Notes: a model not told the origin generated them from the sequence alone. A DNA stretch of 64,000 nt from Rubrivirga sp046845755 (GCF_046845755.1 NZ_CP177357.1:3906001-3970000), one strand, 5' to 3'. Shown: positions 41,331 to 50,242, numbered from the stretch's first letter. Made by a program: numbers and translations.

Positions 41331-41761
41331 GGGAGGAGGCGCGCTCGGCGCCCTGAGTCTACGCGCCACGCGGCGAACGCCGTCGGGCCGGCGGTTCCAG
41401 CGGGCAGCCCTGCACTCCGGGAGACTGGCGGTGCGTCCATGTGGCCGCCCCTCGCTGTCGTCGCCCTCCTCGTGCCGGGCCCGCTCGCGGCCGGCCCGAC
41501 GCTGCTTCGCGCATCCGCCCCGGCCCGGGAGGGGGCAGCAACGAGCCGTTCGAGGGGCCGATCGTCTGGGACGCCGCCGTCTACCTCTACGCCCGCCCGA
41601 GCCCCTGCGCCTGCGCCCCGAACGCAGGGAGGGCGAGGTGGTGCCAACCTGGGTGGTGCCGCAAGCGGCGGGCAGGAGGGCCGTCGGGGCGTGTAAAAAC
41701 TCGCGGCACCGTGCGACCGTGGGGGGGCGAGGTGCATCTAGGGGGCGTCTCCCCATCCCTC
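41331..41761. other. 431-base gap with a possible relic of a secreted protein
   Basis: No intact gene is convincing. From an ATG at 41439 one frame starts MWPPLAVVALLVPGPLAAGP, a good signal peptide with GC-rich third positions. About 30 codons later that bias moves to another frame, reading EPFEGPIVWDAAVYLYARP, and then disappears. This is what a frameshifted remnant (or a sequencing error in a short gene) would look like. The rest up to the sigma factor start shows nothing recognisable. Confidence 0.25.
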
Positions 41762-42289
41762 ATGCCGGCCGACCCCGACGCCTTCCTCACCGCGCTCCGC
41801 CCCCACTACGCGGATGCGCTCCGGTACTGCCGGGGGCTGTGCGCGCGGTGGTCGCCGTCGCACGCCGAGGACGCCTTCCAGTCGGCGCTGCTGGCGGCGC
41901 TCGAGGGGTTCGGCGGCCTGCGCGACCGCGAGCGGTTCCGGCCGTGGCTGTTTCGGATCGTCACACGCGAGGTCCGCAAGGCCCAGCGGCGGTCGGTCTG
42001 GCGCCGGTTCGCGCCGCTCCCGCCCGACGACGTGGCGGGCCCGCTCGGGCTGGTCACGGCGCCCGCCAGCGGCGAGGCGCACGACTTGCTGGCGGCGCTG
42101 GCCGGGCTGGGCCGCCGCGAGCGCGAGGCGCTCCTGCTGTTCGAGGTCGGCGGGTTCTCGGTCGACGAGATCCGCGCCGTCCAGGGCGACCGGAGCGCGT
42201 CGGCCGTGAAGAGCCGGCTGGCGCGCGCCCGGGCCCGCCTCCGCGCCCGCCTCGACGACCCCGTGCCCGTCCCCGCCCTCAGCCTCTGA
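41762..42289 (+). CDS. ECF-type RNA polymerase sigma factor
   Basis: A 175-residue sigma-70-family protein. Region 2 is DAFLTALRPHYADALRYCRGLC followed by HAEDAFQSALLAALEGFGGLRDRERFRPWLFRIVTREV. Region 4 is DLLAALAGLGRREREALLLFEVGGFSVDEIRAVQGDRSASAVKSRLARARARLRARL, the standard ECF helix-turn-helix. The start at 41762 is the first that gives only sigma sequence. The next gene begins four bases after its stop and is the obvious candidate for a regulatory partner. Confidence 0.9.
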   Translation: MPADPDAFLTALRPHYADALRYCRGLCARWSPSHAEDAFQSALLAALEGFGGLRDRERFRPWLFRIVTREVRKAQRRSVWRRFAPLPPDDVAGPLGLVTAPASGEAHDLLAALAGLGRREREALLLFEVGGFSVDEIRAVQGDRSASAVKSRLARARARLRARLDDPVPVPALSL

Positions 42290-42293
42290 CGCC

Positions 42294-43112
42294 ATGTTCG
42301 ACGCTCTCCAGCCCCACGCCTCGGACACCTTCGACCGCGCCGCGGCCGTCGTGCGCGCGGGCCGCCCGGCGCCCGACCGTCGCCGCCCGCTGGCGCTCGC
42401 GGCCGCGCTCGCGGTCGCCGTCGGCGCGTGCGCGACGCCGGTCGAGACCGAGACGCTCGTCGGGTTCGCCGTCGAGTGGACGACGTACGGCGAGGTCGGG
42501 CCGGGCCACCACACGATGAAGGCGCTCGACGCCGTCGTGGCCGCGCCGGCGCGGCTGGCGGTCGAGACGCGCGAGGCCGAGCGGCCCCACGTGCCCGCCG
42601 ACCACGACTGGCCGCGCGCCGGGACGTGGACGCGCGTCCGCTACACGGCGCGGGCCCCGCGCCGGGCGCCGGCCGAGGCGTGGGCCGACACGATGCGGGC
42701 GCTCGTGGGGGCGTACAACGTGGCCGTCGAGCCGGTCGTCCGGACCGAGCGGCGGGCGCTGGCGGTGCGCGCGCTCGGGCGGATCGGGCAGGCCGTCAGC
42801 GTCGCCGACCCCGAGCTGTCCGACGCCGACCTCCAGGCCTTGCTGGACAGGGTCGAGAACCTCCCCGAGCCGTTTCGTGCGCGTGTCGAGCGCCTGCCCG
42901 ACGGGCGCCGGATCCTGGTCCGGGAGGGGCTCGCCATCGTCCTGGCCGAGGGCGTTCGCCTGTGGATCCGCCCCGACGACCCGAGGGGCCAGCCCATCCA
43001 GTACGAGGGCGTCGGGACCGACGAGTTCCTCTTCGACACCGACGACGGCTGGCGGCCGATGAGGGACGTCTTCCGCGAGCACCTTCCCCGCGAGGCCCGT
43101 CGGGCGCGGTGA
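42294..43112 (+). CDS. Membrane-anchored protein coupled to the ECF sigma factor
   Basis: A 272-residue protein with a 32-residue cytoplasmic start (FDALQPHASDTFDRAAAVVRAGRP), one hydrophobic helix (PLALAAALAVAVGACATP), and an extracytoplasmic region with no family match. The topology, an N-terminal cytoplasmic peptide plus one helix plus a periplasmic domain, and a four-base spacing to the sigma gene fit an anti-sigma factor, but the HxxxCxxC ZAS motif is absent. The sequence GACATP could instead be read as a lipobox after an unusually long n-region. Role unproven. Confidence 0.65.
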   Translation: MFDALQPHASDTFDRAAAVVRAGRPAPDRRRPLALAAALAVAVGACATPVETETLVGFAVEWTTYGEVGPGHHTMKALDAVVAAPARLAVETREAERPHVPADHDWPRAGTWTRVRYTARAPRRAPAEAWADTMRALVGAYNVAVEPVVRTERRALAVRALGRIGQAVSVADPELSDADLQALLDRVENLPEPFRARVERLPDGRRILVREGLAIVLAEGVRLWIRPDDPRGQPIQYEGVGTDEFLFDTDDGWRPMRDVFREHLPREARRAR

Positions 43113-43339
43113 GGGGTCGCCGACCGCCGGCCGGTTATGCGGGCCGCGCCGGAGAGGGCAGGGTGGGGCGGAGGGGAACGCTCCGGCCCGGCCCGCCGGG
43201 GGCTGCGGCCGCGCGTCCGGGGGACGGAGGGCGGCCCGGGGGGGGCGGCGTCGGGCCCGCGCGCTGGTGGCGCACGCGCGATCCGGCGGCCCCGGCCGTT
43301 GATCCGCCGTCTGCTCACCGTCCTGCGGGTCCCAGTTCT

Positions 43340-43350
43340 GTAGCTTGGGC
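43340..43350 (+). promoter_or_regulatory. Promoter -7-type element of the RING-like/PPC gene
   Basis: GTAGCTTGGGC followed by CCCCC, 20 bases before the GTG start at 43371. The 43113-43339 stretch before it shows no gene. Confidence 0.55.
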
Positions 43351-43370
43351 CCCCCTCTGCCGCCGACCCC

Positions 43371-44936
43371 GTGACCGAGTTCCACCGCCTCGACCCCACC
43401 GCCGACGCCCGCTTCCTGCGGTCCGGCGTGGCCGACCCGCTCACGCGCGTCCCGTTCCGCCCCGCCAACGAGGTCGTGCTCTGCGCGACGTGCGGGACCG
43501 TCTCGCTGCGCGAGACCTGGGAGGCCGTCGGCGGCTGCCCCAACGGCCACGACACGGCCGCGCGCTGGAGCGCGACGGCCGCGCTCGCCGGCGGCGACGG
43601 CGCCGCGACCCCGCCGCCGCGCCCGCGCCCGGCGTCCGCGCCCGAGGCGGCCTCGCGGGGCTGGCTCTCGATGGTCCTGCTCGCGGTCGGCATCGCGGGC
43701 CTGCTCGTGCTCGCCGTCGTCGTGTTCGGGCTGGTGACGGACGAGGACGAGGCGCCCGTCGAGGAGGTCGTCGTGCCGGCCGGCCCGACGGGCCCCGAGG
43801 CCATCGCCGTCGCCGAGCCCGGCCTGATCGAGGGCACGCTCACCGCCGACGACTTCGAGACCGAGGACGCCCGCTATCAGGACCTCTACACCTTCGCCGC
43901 CGACTCGTCGGGCCGCGTGCTCACCTTCCGCGTCTCGTCCGAGGACTTCGAGCCGGACCTGGTCGTGGAGACGCCTGAGGGCGACCGCATCGAGGGCGAC
44001 ATCGTCGACGAGAACGCCGACACCGGGGCCGTGACGGTCGCCGTGGGGAGCCTGCGCGCGCCCGGCCTCTACCGCGTCCGGATCTCGTCGCGGCGTCCGA
44101 GCCAGGAGGGCGCCTACGCCTTCCGGATCCGGTCCGAGGAGCCGGTCCGCCCGCTCGTCGCCGACGGCCCACCGATCCAGGCCACGCTCGGCGAGTTCAG
44201 CGAGCGCGCCGACGGCTTCTTCCGCGACCGGTACCAGTTCCGGGGCCTGGAGGAGCGCGAGCACACCCTGACGGTCCGGTCCAGCGCGTTCACGGCCGTC
44301 GTCGAGGTGCGCGGGCCGGACGGCGTGGTCCGGGGCGAGACCGGCCGGGCGGGCGGCGTCGTCACGTTCGTGTTCACGCCGGGCCAGACCGGCCCCCACA
44401 CCGTCGTGGTGTCGTCGCGCGTGCCCGATACCAAGGGCAAATACGCCGTCGAGCTGGCCGTCGAGCCCGAGGTGGTGGCCGCCCCCGAGCCCGCCGCCCG
44501 CCCGCTCGCCGACGGCGCCACCGCCCGGGACTCGCTGGCGGCCGGCGGGTCGCAGGCGTACGCCATCCGGGGCCGCGTCGGCGACCGGATCCGCCTCGAG
44601 GTCCGCACCGACGGGTTCACGCCGTCGCTCGTGCTCGTCGGGCCGGACGGCACCCGGACCGTCGCTGAGCCCGACGGCGACCGCGCCCGGCTCACGCTGA
44701 CGCTCCAGACGGCCGGGGCCTACCGCGCCATCGTCGGCGCGCCCGAGGGCAGCGGCGAGGCCCGCGTCTCGCTCGAGCAGCGCGCCGCCGTCACCGCCGA
44801 CGACATCCCGCGCCTGCCGGGCGCGGGCTCCGCCCCGGCCCCGCCCCCCGCCGACGGCGGCAACTCCACGCCCCAGCCTACCGGCGACGGCGGCGCGCCC
44901 GACGGCACCGGCCCCGAGCCGGCGCCCGCGCCGTAG
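43371..44936 (+). CDS. Zinc-finger (RING-like) membrane protein with PPC-type repeats
   Basis: A 521-residue protein with GTG start. Residues 25-65 hold VVLCATCGTVSLRETWEAVGGCPNGH: a CxxC pair and a CPNGH, a spacing that recalls prokaryotic RING/zinc-ribbon modules. After a Pro-rich linker comes one membrane helix (MVLLAVGIAGLLVLAVVVFGLV, about 103-124). The extracytoplasmic part has three similar beta domains of about 100 residues (LYTFAADSSGRVLTFRVSS; RYQFRGLEEREHTLTVRSS; AYAIRGRVGDRIRLEVRTD), the pattern of pre-peptidase C-terminal domains. Each contains a (D/E)LVVETPEG-like or VEVRGPDG-like turn. It ends with a Pro/Gly-rich tail. A receptor-like role is possible; no enzyme motif is seen. 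Confidence 0.7.
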   Translation: MTEFHRLDPTADARFLRSGVADPLTRVPFRPANEVVLCATCGTVSLRETWEAVGGCPNGHDTAARWSATAALAGGDGAATPPPRPRPASAPEAASRGWLSMVLLAVGIAGLLVLAVVVFGLVTDEDEAPVEEVVVPAGPTGPEAIAVAEPGLIEGTLTADDFETEDARYQDLYTFAADSSGRVLTFRVSSEDFEPDLVVETPEGDRIEGDIVDENADTGAVTVAVGSLRAPGLYRVRISSRRPSQEGAYAFRIRSEEPVRPLVADGPPIQATLGEFSERADGFFRDRYQFRGLEEREHTLTVRSSAFTAVVEVRGPDGVVRGETGRAGGVVTFVFTPGQTGPHTVVVSSRVPDTKGKYAVELAVEPEVVAAPEPAARPLADGATARDSLAAGGSQAYAIRGRVGDRIRLEVRTDGFTPSLVLVGPDGTRTVAEPDGDRARLTLTLQTAGAYRAIVGAPEGSGEARVSLEQRAAVTADDIPRLPGAGSAPAPPPADGGNSTPQPTGDGGAPDGTGPEPAPAP

Positions 44937-44943
44937 CTTTCGG
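44933..44943 (+). promoter_or_regulatory. Promoter element overlapping a stop codon
   Basis: GTAGCTTTCGG; its TAG is also the stop codon of the preceding gene. It lies 26 bases before the ATG at 44970, identical to the nuoA element over 11 bases. Confidence 0.5.
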
Positions 44944-44969
44944 CTCCCCCCCCGGGCCCCGGCCCCGAC

Positions 44970-45158
44970 ATGAGCGACGACGCCGACACCATCCGAGTCT
45001 CCAAGACGCGCCTCCGCGAGGTGAAGTCCGAGATCGACAAGCTCCAGGGCGAGCTGACCGCGCTCCGCGCGGAGCACGAGAACCTCCGCGCCCACCTCAA
45101 GGGCTCCATCCAGGAGGTCGCCCGGCTGACCAAGGAGAACGAGCGCCTGCGGGCGTAG
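44970..45158 (+). CDS. Small coiled-coil protein
   Basis: A 62-residue protein that is almost entirely a heptad-patterned coiled coil (TRLREVKSEIDKLQGELTALRAEHENL, then VARLTKENERLRA). It resembles ZapB/SlyX-size coiled coils in shape but not in a recognisable motif. It lies between the RING-like protein gene and the HNH gene. Third positions are strongly GC as in real genes here. Confidence 0.65.
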   Translation: MSDDADTIRVSKTRLREVKSEIDKLQGELTALRAEHENLRAHLKGSIQEVARLTKENERLRA

Positions 45159-45163
45159 CGGCG

Positions 45164-45625
45164 GTGGGTCGCCAGCCCAACACGTCGTGCGCGGTCTGCG
45201 AGGCGCCCATCTATCGCCGGCCATCGACGACCGCCAGCGGGGCGGTCTACTGCTCGCGGACGTGCCACGGCGTCGCGCAACGTCGGACGAAGGTGTGCCC
45301 CGTGTGCGGCGACGACGACTGGGGATCGAAGAAGACCTGCTCTCGAGCGTGTGCGAATCGGAGTCGTCGAGGGCTTACGTATGATGGGTCGAACCGAAGC
45401 AGCAAGGCGCACCAGGGGCGATTCCTCAAGGAACAGTTGGCGGTGGAGCGCGGTGGCCGGTGCGAGACGTGCGGGTACGACAACTACAACGTGCTCCACG
45501 TCCACCACGTGACGCCGAAAGCCGAGGGCGGGACCGACGATGGTGTTAATCTGCGCCTACTGTGTCCGAACTGCCACATGGTGACCCACCACGGGTACGG
45601 GACGTTCGGAGGGTCAAGCCGATAG
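45164..45625 (+). CDS. HNH endonuclease running into tRNA-Ser
   Basis: A 153-residue protein with GTG start. The N-terminal half has three CxxC-type zinc sites (CAVCEAP, YCSRTC, CPVCGDDDW, TCSRAC). The HNH nuclease follows: GRCETCGYDNYNVLHVHHVTPKAEGGTDDGVNLRLLCPNCH, with HH, N and CxxCH intact. Codon use is less GC-biased than its neighbours, suggesting recent arrival. The last six codons and the TAG stop lie inside the tRNA-Ser gene, with the stop in the D-arm. It could be a homing-type nuclease or a fragment of an element integrated at the tRNA. Confidence 0.8.
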   Translation: MGRQPNTSCAVCEAPIYRRPSTTASGAVYCSRTCHGVAQRRTKVCPVCGDDDWGSKKTCSRACANRSRRGLTYDGSNRSSKAHQGRFLKEQLAVERGGRCETCGYDNYNVLHVHHVTPKAEGGTDDGVNLRLLCPNCHMVTHHGYGTFGGSSR

Positions 45626-45696
45626 GTGACGGCAGCGGTCTTGAAAACCGTCGAGGTGTGTAAGCGCCCTTGAGGGTTCGATTCCCTCACCCTCCG
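45608..45696 (+). tRNA. tRNA-Ser (anticodon TGA)
   Basis: Acceptor GGAGGGT (45608-45614) pairs with ACCCTCC (45689-45695), discriminator G at 45696. D stem GCCG/CGGC, anticodon loop CTTGAAA with TGA, a long variable arm whose GGTGT...GCGCC stem (with G-T pairs) is typical of serine tRNAs, and T arm GAGGG-TTCGATT-CCCTC. Three bases rather than two separate acceptor and D stem, and position 8 is C rather than the near-universal T. CCA is not encoded. The 5' end overlaps the HNH gene. Confidence 0.9.
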
Positions 45697-45755
45697 CCCT
45701 CGGGCGCAACCCGCGCGCCCCGCTTCCGTCAAGGGCGCCGACCTGCCCCCGACCG

Positions 45756-47228
45756 ATGCACCCGTCTCTGAGAGCCCTCGCCCTCGCCGTCCTCGCCGCC
45801 CTCGCGCCCGCCGCCGCCGCCCAGGACAGCACGGACGTGACGCTCGCCGAGGCCGTCGCCCGCGCCATCGAGGAGAGCCCGACCGTGCGCCAGAGCCAAG
45901 CGACGGACCGGGGCCGGTCGGCCGCCGTCCGCGCCGCTCGCGCCAACCGCCTGCCCGACCTGTTCCTGAGCGTGTCGCCGCAGCAGCGCTACGGGCTCGG
46001 GTTCGACCAAACGACGGGCGAGGTCGTGTCCCAGACCGTCGAGACGGTAGGCGTCGGCGTTCAAGCGTCGCTGGCGCTCTACGACGGCGGCCGGACGTCG
46101 GCGCTCGTCCGCGAGGCGCGGCTCCGGCTCGACGCCGCCGAGGCGGGCTTGGGGCGGACCGAGCAGGCCGTCGCCCTCGACGTCGCCCAGCGCTTCCTGA
46201 CGCTCCTGCTCGACCGCGAGCTGCTCGCCATCGAGCGAGAGGCGCTGGCGTCGGCCGTCGCCCAGCGCGCGCGCGTGGCCGAGCTCGTCGAGGCCGGCGC
46301 GCGACCTCGGGGCGACCTGCTGGCGCAGGAGGCCGTCGTCGCCGAGCGGCGGACGGCGCTCGTCGTCGCCGAGGGCGCCGTCCAGAGCGACCGCGTCGGC
46401 CTCATCCAGACCATCGGGCTCGACCCGCTCGGCGCGTATCGCTTTGTCGGGCCCGACGTGGACCGGCTCCAGGCCTCGGGCCTGCTCGACGCGCCCGCCG
46501 TCCCGCTCGCGGAATTGCTCGACGCGGCCCGCGCTGCGCGTGCCGACCGCCGCGCCCAGGAGCTCGCCATCGAGGCCGCCGAGGCCGGCGTCGCCAGCGC
46601 GCGGGCCCAAGGCCGGCCCAGCCTCAACCTGACGGCCTCCGCCGGGACTGGGTACTCCAGCCTCCAGCAGCGCACGGTCGGCGACACGCCGGTCCTGCCG
46701 GTCACGCTCGACGACGGCTCGCCCGTGCTCGTCGGCGGCCTGCCGCTCACGTTCCCCGGGTCGCCGGCCTTCGAGACGACGCCGCTCTTTACCCAGGCCG
46801 CCGACAACCGCTCGGGCGCCATCGGCCTCCAGCTTTCGGTCCCCATCTTCGACCGGTACCAGACGCGCCGCCAGATTGTCGAGGCCGAGATCCGCGCCGA
46901 GGAGGCCCGCATCCAGCTCGACGCGCTCGACCGCCAGGTCGCCGCCGAGGTCCAGCAGGCCTTCGTCGACGCCCGCACCGCGCGCGCCCGGCTGACGGCG
47001 GCGTCGGCCCAGGTCGAGGCCGCGACGGCCGCGCTCCGCGTCGAGCGCGACCGCTACCGGCTCGGCGCGGGCACCTTGTACGACGTGGCCGAGGCGCAGG
47101 CCGCCTTTGCCCGCGCGCAGTCGGTCCAGGCCCAGGCCGCGTACGGGCTGCTCTTCCGCCAGGCCCTCGTCCGGCTGGCGGTCGGCGACATCGACCCGGC
47201 CGACATCGCCGCGCTCGTCGGCCAGTAG
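45756..47228 (+). CDS. TolC-family outer-membrane efflux protein
   Basis: A 490-residue protein with signal peptide (cleavage near AAAAQ). The two-repeat TolC architecture is visible: VTLAEAVARAIEESPTVRQSQATDRGRSAAVRAARANRLPDLFLSVSP, strands around GVGVQASLALYDGGRTSALVREA, and the second repeat with IGLQLSVPIFDRYQTRRQIVEAEIRAEEARIQLD and a terminal GTLYDVAEAQAAFARAQ. The channel should span the outer membrane and reach through the periplasm to the adaptor encoded next. It starts 59 bases after tRNA-Ser. Confidence 0.92.
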   Translation: MHPSLRALALAVLAALAPAAAAQDSTDVTLAEAVARAIEESPTVRQSQATDRGRSAAVRAARANRLPDLFLSVSPQQRYGLGFDQTTGEVVSQTVETVGVGVQASLALYDGGRTSALVREARLRLDAAEAGLGRTEQAVALDVAQRFLTLLLDRELLAIEREALASAVAQRARVAELVEAGARPRGDLLAQEAVVAERRTALVVAEGAVQSDRVGLIQTIGLDPLGAYRFVGPDVDRLQASGLLDAPAVPLAELLDAARAARADRRAQELAIEAAEAGVASARAQGRPSLNLTASAGTGYSSLQQRTVGDTPVLPVTLDDGSPVLVGGLPLTFPGSPAFETTPLFTQAADNRSGAIGLQLSVPIFDRYQTRRQIVEAEIRAEEARIQLDALDRQVAAEVQQAFVDARTARARLTAASAQVEAATAALRVERDRYRLGAGTLYDVAEAQAAFARAQSVQAQAAYGLLFRQALVRLAVGDIDPADIAALVGQ

Positions 47229-47236
47229 CGCTCCCC

Positions 47237-47246
47237 GTAACCTTCG
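47237..47246 (+). promoter_or_regulatory. Promoter-like element before the adaptor gene
   Basis: GTAACCTTCG, 49 bases before the ATG at 47296, a variant of the promoter word. It lies eight bases after the tolC stop. Confidence 0.3.
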
Positions 47247-47295
47247 ACGGCCGCTCGCGTCCAGCGGCCCCTTGTCCCCCCTCGAGACTCCCGAC

Positions 47296-48720
47296 ATGTC
47301 CCCCACCAAAAAGATTCTGATCGGCGTCGGCGTGCTGCTCGTCGTGCTCGTCGGCGTGGCCGCCGTGATGGGCGGCGGCGAGGAAGGCGTCGCCGTCGAG
47401 ACGGCCGAGGCGCAGGTCCGCACCATCACGCAGACCGTGACGGCCTCGGGGACGGTCGCCAGCGAGGTCGAGGTGCCCATCTCGTCCGACGTCTCGGGCG
47501 AGGTCATCTTCCTGGCCGTCGAGGAGGGCGACCGCGTCCAGCGCGGCGACCTGCTCTTCCGCGTCCGCCCGGACGTTTACGCCAGCGAGGCCGAGCGCGC
47601 CCGCGCCCAGATCGCGACGGCCCAGAGCGGCGTCGGCGAGGCGCAGTCGGCCGTCGTCGAGGCCCAGCGCGCCGTCGAGCAGGCCCGCGCCGACCTCGCT
47701 CGCGCGACCGCCGAGCGCGAGCGGACGCAGCGCGCGCTCGACCGCCAGCAGGACCTGTTCGACCGCGACGTGGCCTCGGCCATGGAGCTCGACGCCGCGC
47801 GCGGGGCGTACGAGGTGGCCGCCGCGTCGGAGGCCGCGGCGCGCCAGGCCGTCAACGGCGCCACGGCACGCGTGGCCTCGGCGCAGGGCCGCGTCCGGAG
47901 CGCCCGGACCCAGGTCCGCAGCGCCGAAGTGGGGGCCCGCCAGGCCGGCCAGCAGCTCGCGCAGACCGCCATCTACGCGCCCATGTCCGGGACGGTCAGC
48001 CAGCTCAACATCGAGCTCGGCGAGCGCGTCGTCGGGACCCAGACCATGACCGGCACCGACATCATGCGCATCTCGCGGCTCGACGCGATGACCATGGAGA
48101 TCGACGTCAACGAGAACGACGTGGTGAACGTGGCCATCGGCGACTCGGCGCGCATCGAGGTCGACGCGTACCCCGAGGAGGGGCTGGGCGGGGCGGTCGT
48201 CCAGATCGCCAACTCGGCGCGGATCCAGAACGCGGGCACCTCGCAGGCCGTCACCAACTTCCCCGTGGTCGTCCGCCTGGCCGCCGCCGGCGACGCCCCG
48301 GCCGACGCCGCGCGCGCGCCCGACGAGGGCGTCCCCGCCGGGCCGGGCCCCTTGCTCCGCCCCGGCATGAGCGGGACCGTCGACATCTACACGCGGTCGG
48401 TCCCCGACGCCGTCGTGGTCCCGATCCAGGCCGTCACCGTCCGCGACTTCAACGAGATCGAGCGCGAGCGCCGCCGCAAGGCCCAGGCGTCCGGCGAGGA
48501 GGTGTCGGGGCCCGAGCCCGAGGGCGAGGACCTGCGCCGCGTCGTGTTCATCGTCGTCGACGGCAAGGCCGAGATGCGCGAGGTCACGACCGGCATCACC
48601 GACGACACGCACATCGAGATCCGCGAGGGCCTGACCGGCGGCGAGACCGTCGTCACCGGCCCCTTCCGCATCTTGCGCACCGAACTCGAGGCCGGCGACG
48701 CGGTCCGGAGTGATGAGTAG
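47296..48720 (+). CDS. MacA/HlyD-type periplasmic adaptor
   Basis: A 474-residue membrane-fusion protein: one N-terminal helix (ILIGVGVLLVVLVGVAAVM), a first lipoyl half-motif (VEVPISSDVSGEVIFLAVEEGDRVQRGDLLFRV), a long coiled-coil hairpin of about 120 residues, the second half-motif (TAIYAPMSGTVSQLNIELGERVVG), a beta-barrel domain and a membrane-proximal domain (GTVDIYTRSVPDAVVVPIQAVTVRD, then IREGLTGGETVVTGPFRIL). It links TolC to an inner-membrane ABC pump. Its last residues (SDE) and TAG stop are encoded by the left arm of a hairpin repeat. Confidence 0.93.
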   Translation: MSPTKKILIGVGVLLVVLVGVAAVMGGGEEGVAVETAEAQVRTITQTVTASGTVASEVEVPISSDVSGEVIFLAVEEGDRVQRGDLLFRVRPDVYASEAERARAQIATAQSGVGEAQSAVVEAQRAVEQARADLARATAERERTQRALDRQQDLFDRDVASAMELDAARGAYEVAAASEAAARQAVNGATARVASAQGRVRSARTQVRSAEVGARQAGQQLAQTAIYAPMSGTVSQLNIELGERVVGTQTMTGTDIMRISRLDAMTMEIDVNENDVVNVAIGDSARIEVDAYPEEGLGGAVVQIANSARIQNAGTSQAVTNFPVVVRLAAAGDAPADAARAPDEGVPAGPGPLLRPGMSGTVDIYTRSVPDAVVVPIQAVTVRDFNEIERERRRKAQASGEEVSGPEPEGEDLRRVVFIVVDGKAEMREVTTGITDDTHIEIREGLTGGETVVTGPFRILRTELEAGDAVRSDE

Positions 48721-48803
48721 TGGGTAAGGGGTGAGGGGCGATGCCCTCGCACCCACGCGCTTCTGCTCTCCCGCTCATCACTCTTCACTCAGCACCCCTC
48801 ACC
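48708..48803. repeat. Intercistronic hairpin 4 (macA/macB)
   Basis: Left arm 48708-48735 (GAGTGATGAG, then GTGGGTAAGGGGTGAG) and right arm 48773-48802 (CTCATCACTC, TTCACTC, CACCCCTCAC), imperfectly complementary over about 26-29 bases with small bulges. The left arm contains the macA stop; the right arm ends within 8 bases of the macB ATG. Confidence 0.8.
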
Positions 48804-48808
48804 CGCCC

Positions 48809-49543
<735 letters not shown>

Positions 49544-49592
49544 CCCGCGAGTCGCTGTGGCGTAACGGGCGGACTTCTTGCCTCCCGACGCT

Positions 49593-50153
49593 ATGGCCCC
49601 GATCTCCATCGTCCACACCGCGCTCGGCGTCACGGCCCTCGCGACCGGCGCGATCGTGCTGGCGCGGCGGAAGGGCGACCGCCTCCACCGAGCCGTGGGC
49701 CGCGTCTACGTCGGGTCGATGGTCGTGCTGTGCGGGCTGGCGTTCGGGCTCCGCGACACGACGCCCATGTTCAGCGGGTTCGGCCCGTTCCACGCCGCCG
49801 CCCTCGTCAGCCTGGGCACCGTCGTGGCCGGGGCCGTCTCGGCGTGGCGCCGCCGGCCGGGCTGGCTGCCGTGGCACTTTATGTGGATGGCGTGGTCGTA
49901 CATCGGGCTCGTGATGGCGACCGGCGGCCACCTCCAGGGCCCGCTGATGGTCGCCTTTGCAGCGGTGGGGGTGCCGGAGGGCGTGGCGATCGGGCTGTCG
50001 CTGTTCGTCGTCTGGGGCCTCCCGCCGATCGTCGGACGCCGGTGGATCGCCCGGAGCCAGCCCGGCTGGTTCGCGCTCGCCCCGTTCGTGGACCCCGACG
50101 CCCCAGCACCCGCCCCGACGTCCGCTCGCGAAGGCGCCGCGCCGGCGCGGTGA
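49593..50153 (+). CDS. DUF2306-family membrane protein
   Basis: A 186-residue protein with five or six hydrophobic segments (IVHTALGVTALATGAIVLARRKGDRLHRAVGRVYVGSMVVLCGLAFGL, then WLPWHFMWMAWSYIGLVMATGG). The LARRKGDRLHRAVGRVYVGSM stretch after the first helix is the DUF2306 signature. A disordered Pro/Ala tail ends the protein. Function unestablished. The ATG at 49593 is preferred to a TTG at 49578. Confidence 0.75.
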   Translation: MAPISIVHTALGVTALATGAIVLARRKGDRLHRAVGRVYVGSMVVLCGLAFGLRDTTPMFSGFGPFHAAALVSLGTVVAGAVSAWRRRPGWLPWHFMWMAWSYIGLVMATGGHLQGPLMVAFAAVGVPEGVAIGLSLFVVWGLPPIVGRRWIARSQPGWFALAPFVDPDAPAPAPTSAREGAAPAR

Positions 50154-50242
50154 ACGGGCGGTGAGTTCGGCGCCCGTCACGGAGTCGTCACGGGGTACTC
50201 TGTGGCGATTCGCGATCATCGGCCGCCCCTCCCCCCGATTCC

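Noticed and set aside
38964..41696. 910-codon open frame antisense to the sensor kinase
   Set aside because: Composition is dominated by Arg, Pro, Asp and Glu without domain structure; only its last part (from 41439) is considered separately as a possible relic.
42279..45224. 981-codon open frame antisense to several real genes
   Set aside because: It spans the coding strand of five supported genes and shows no protein motif.
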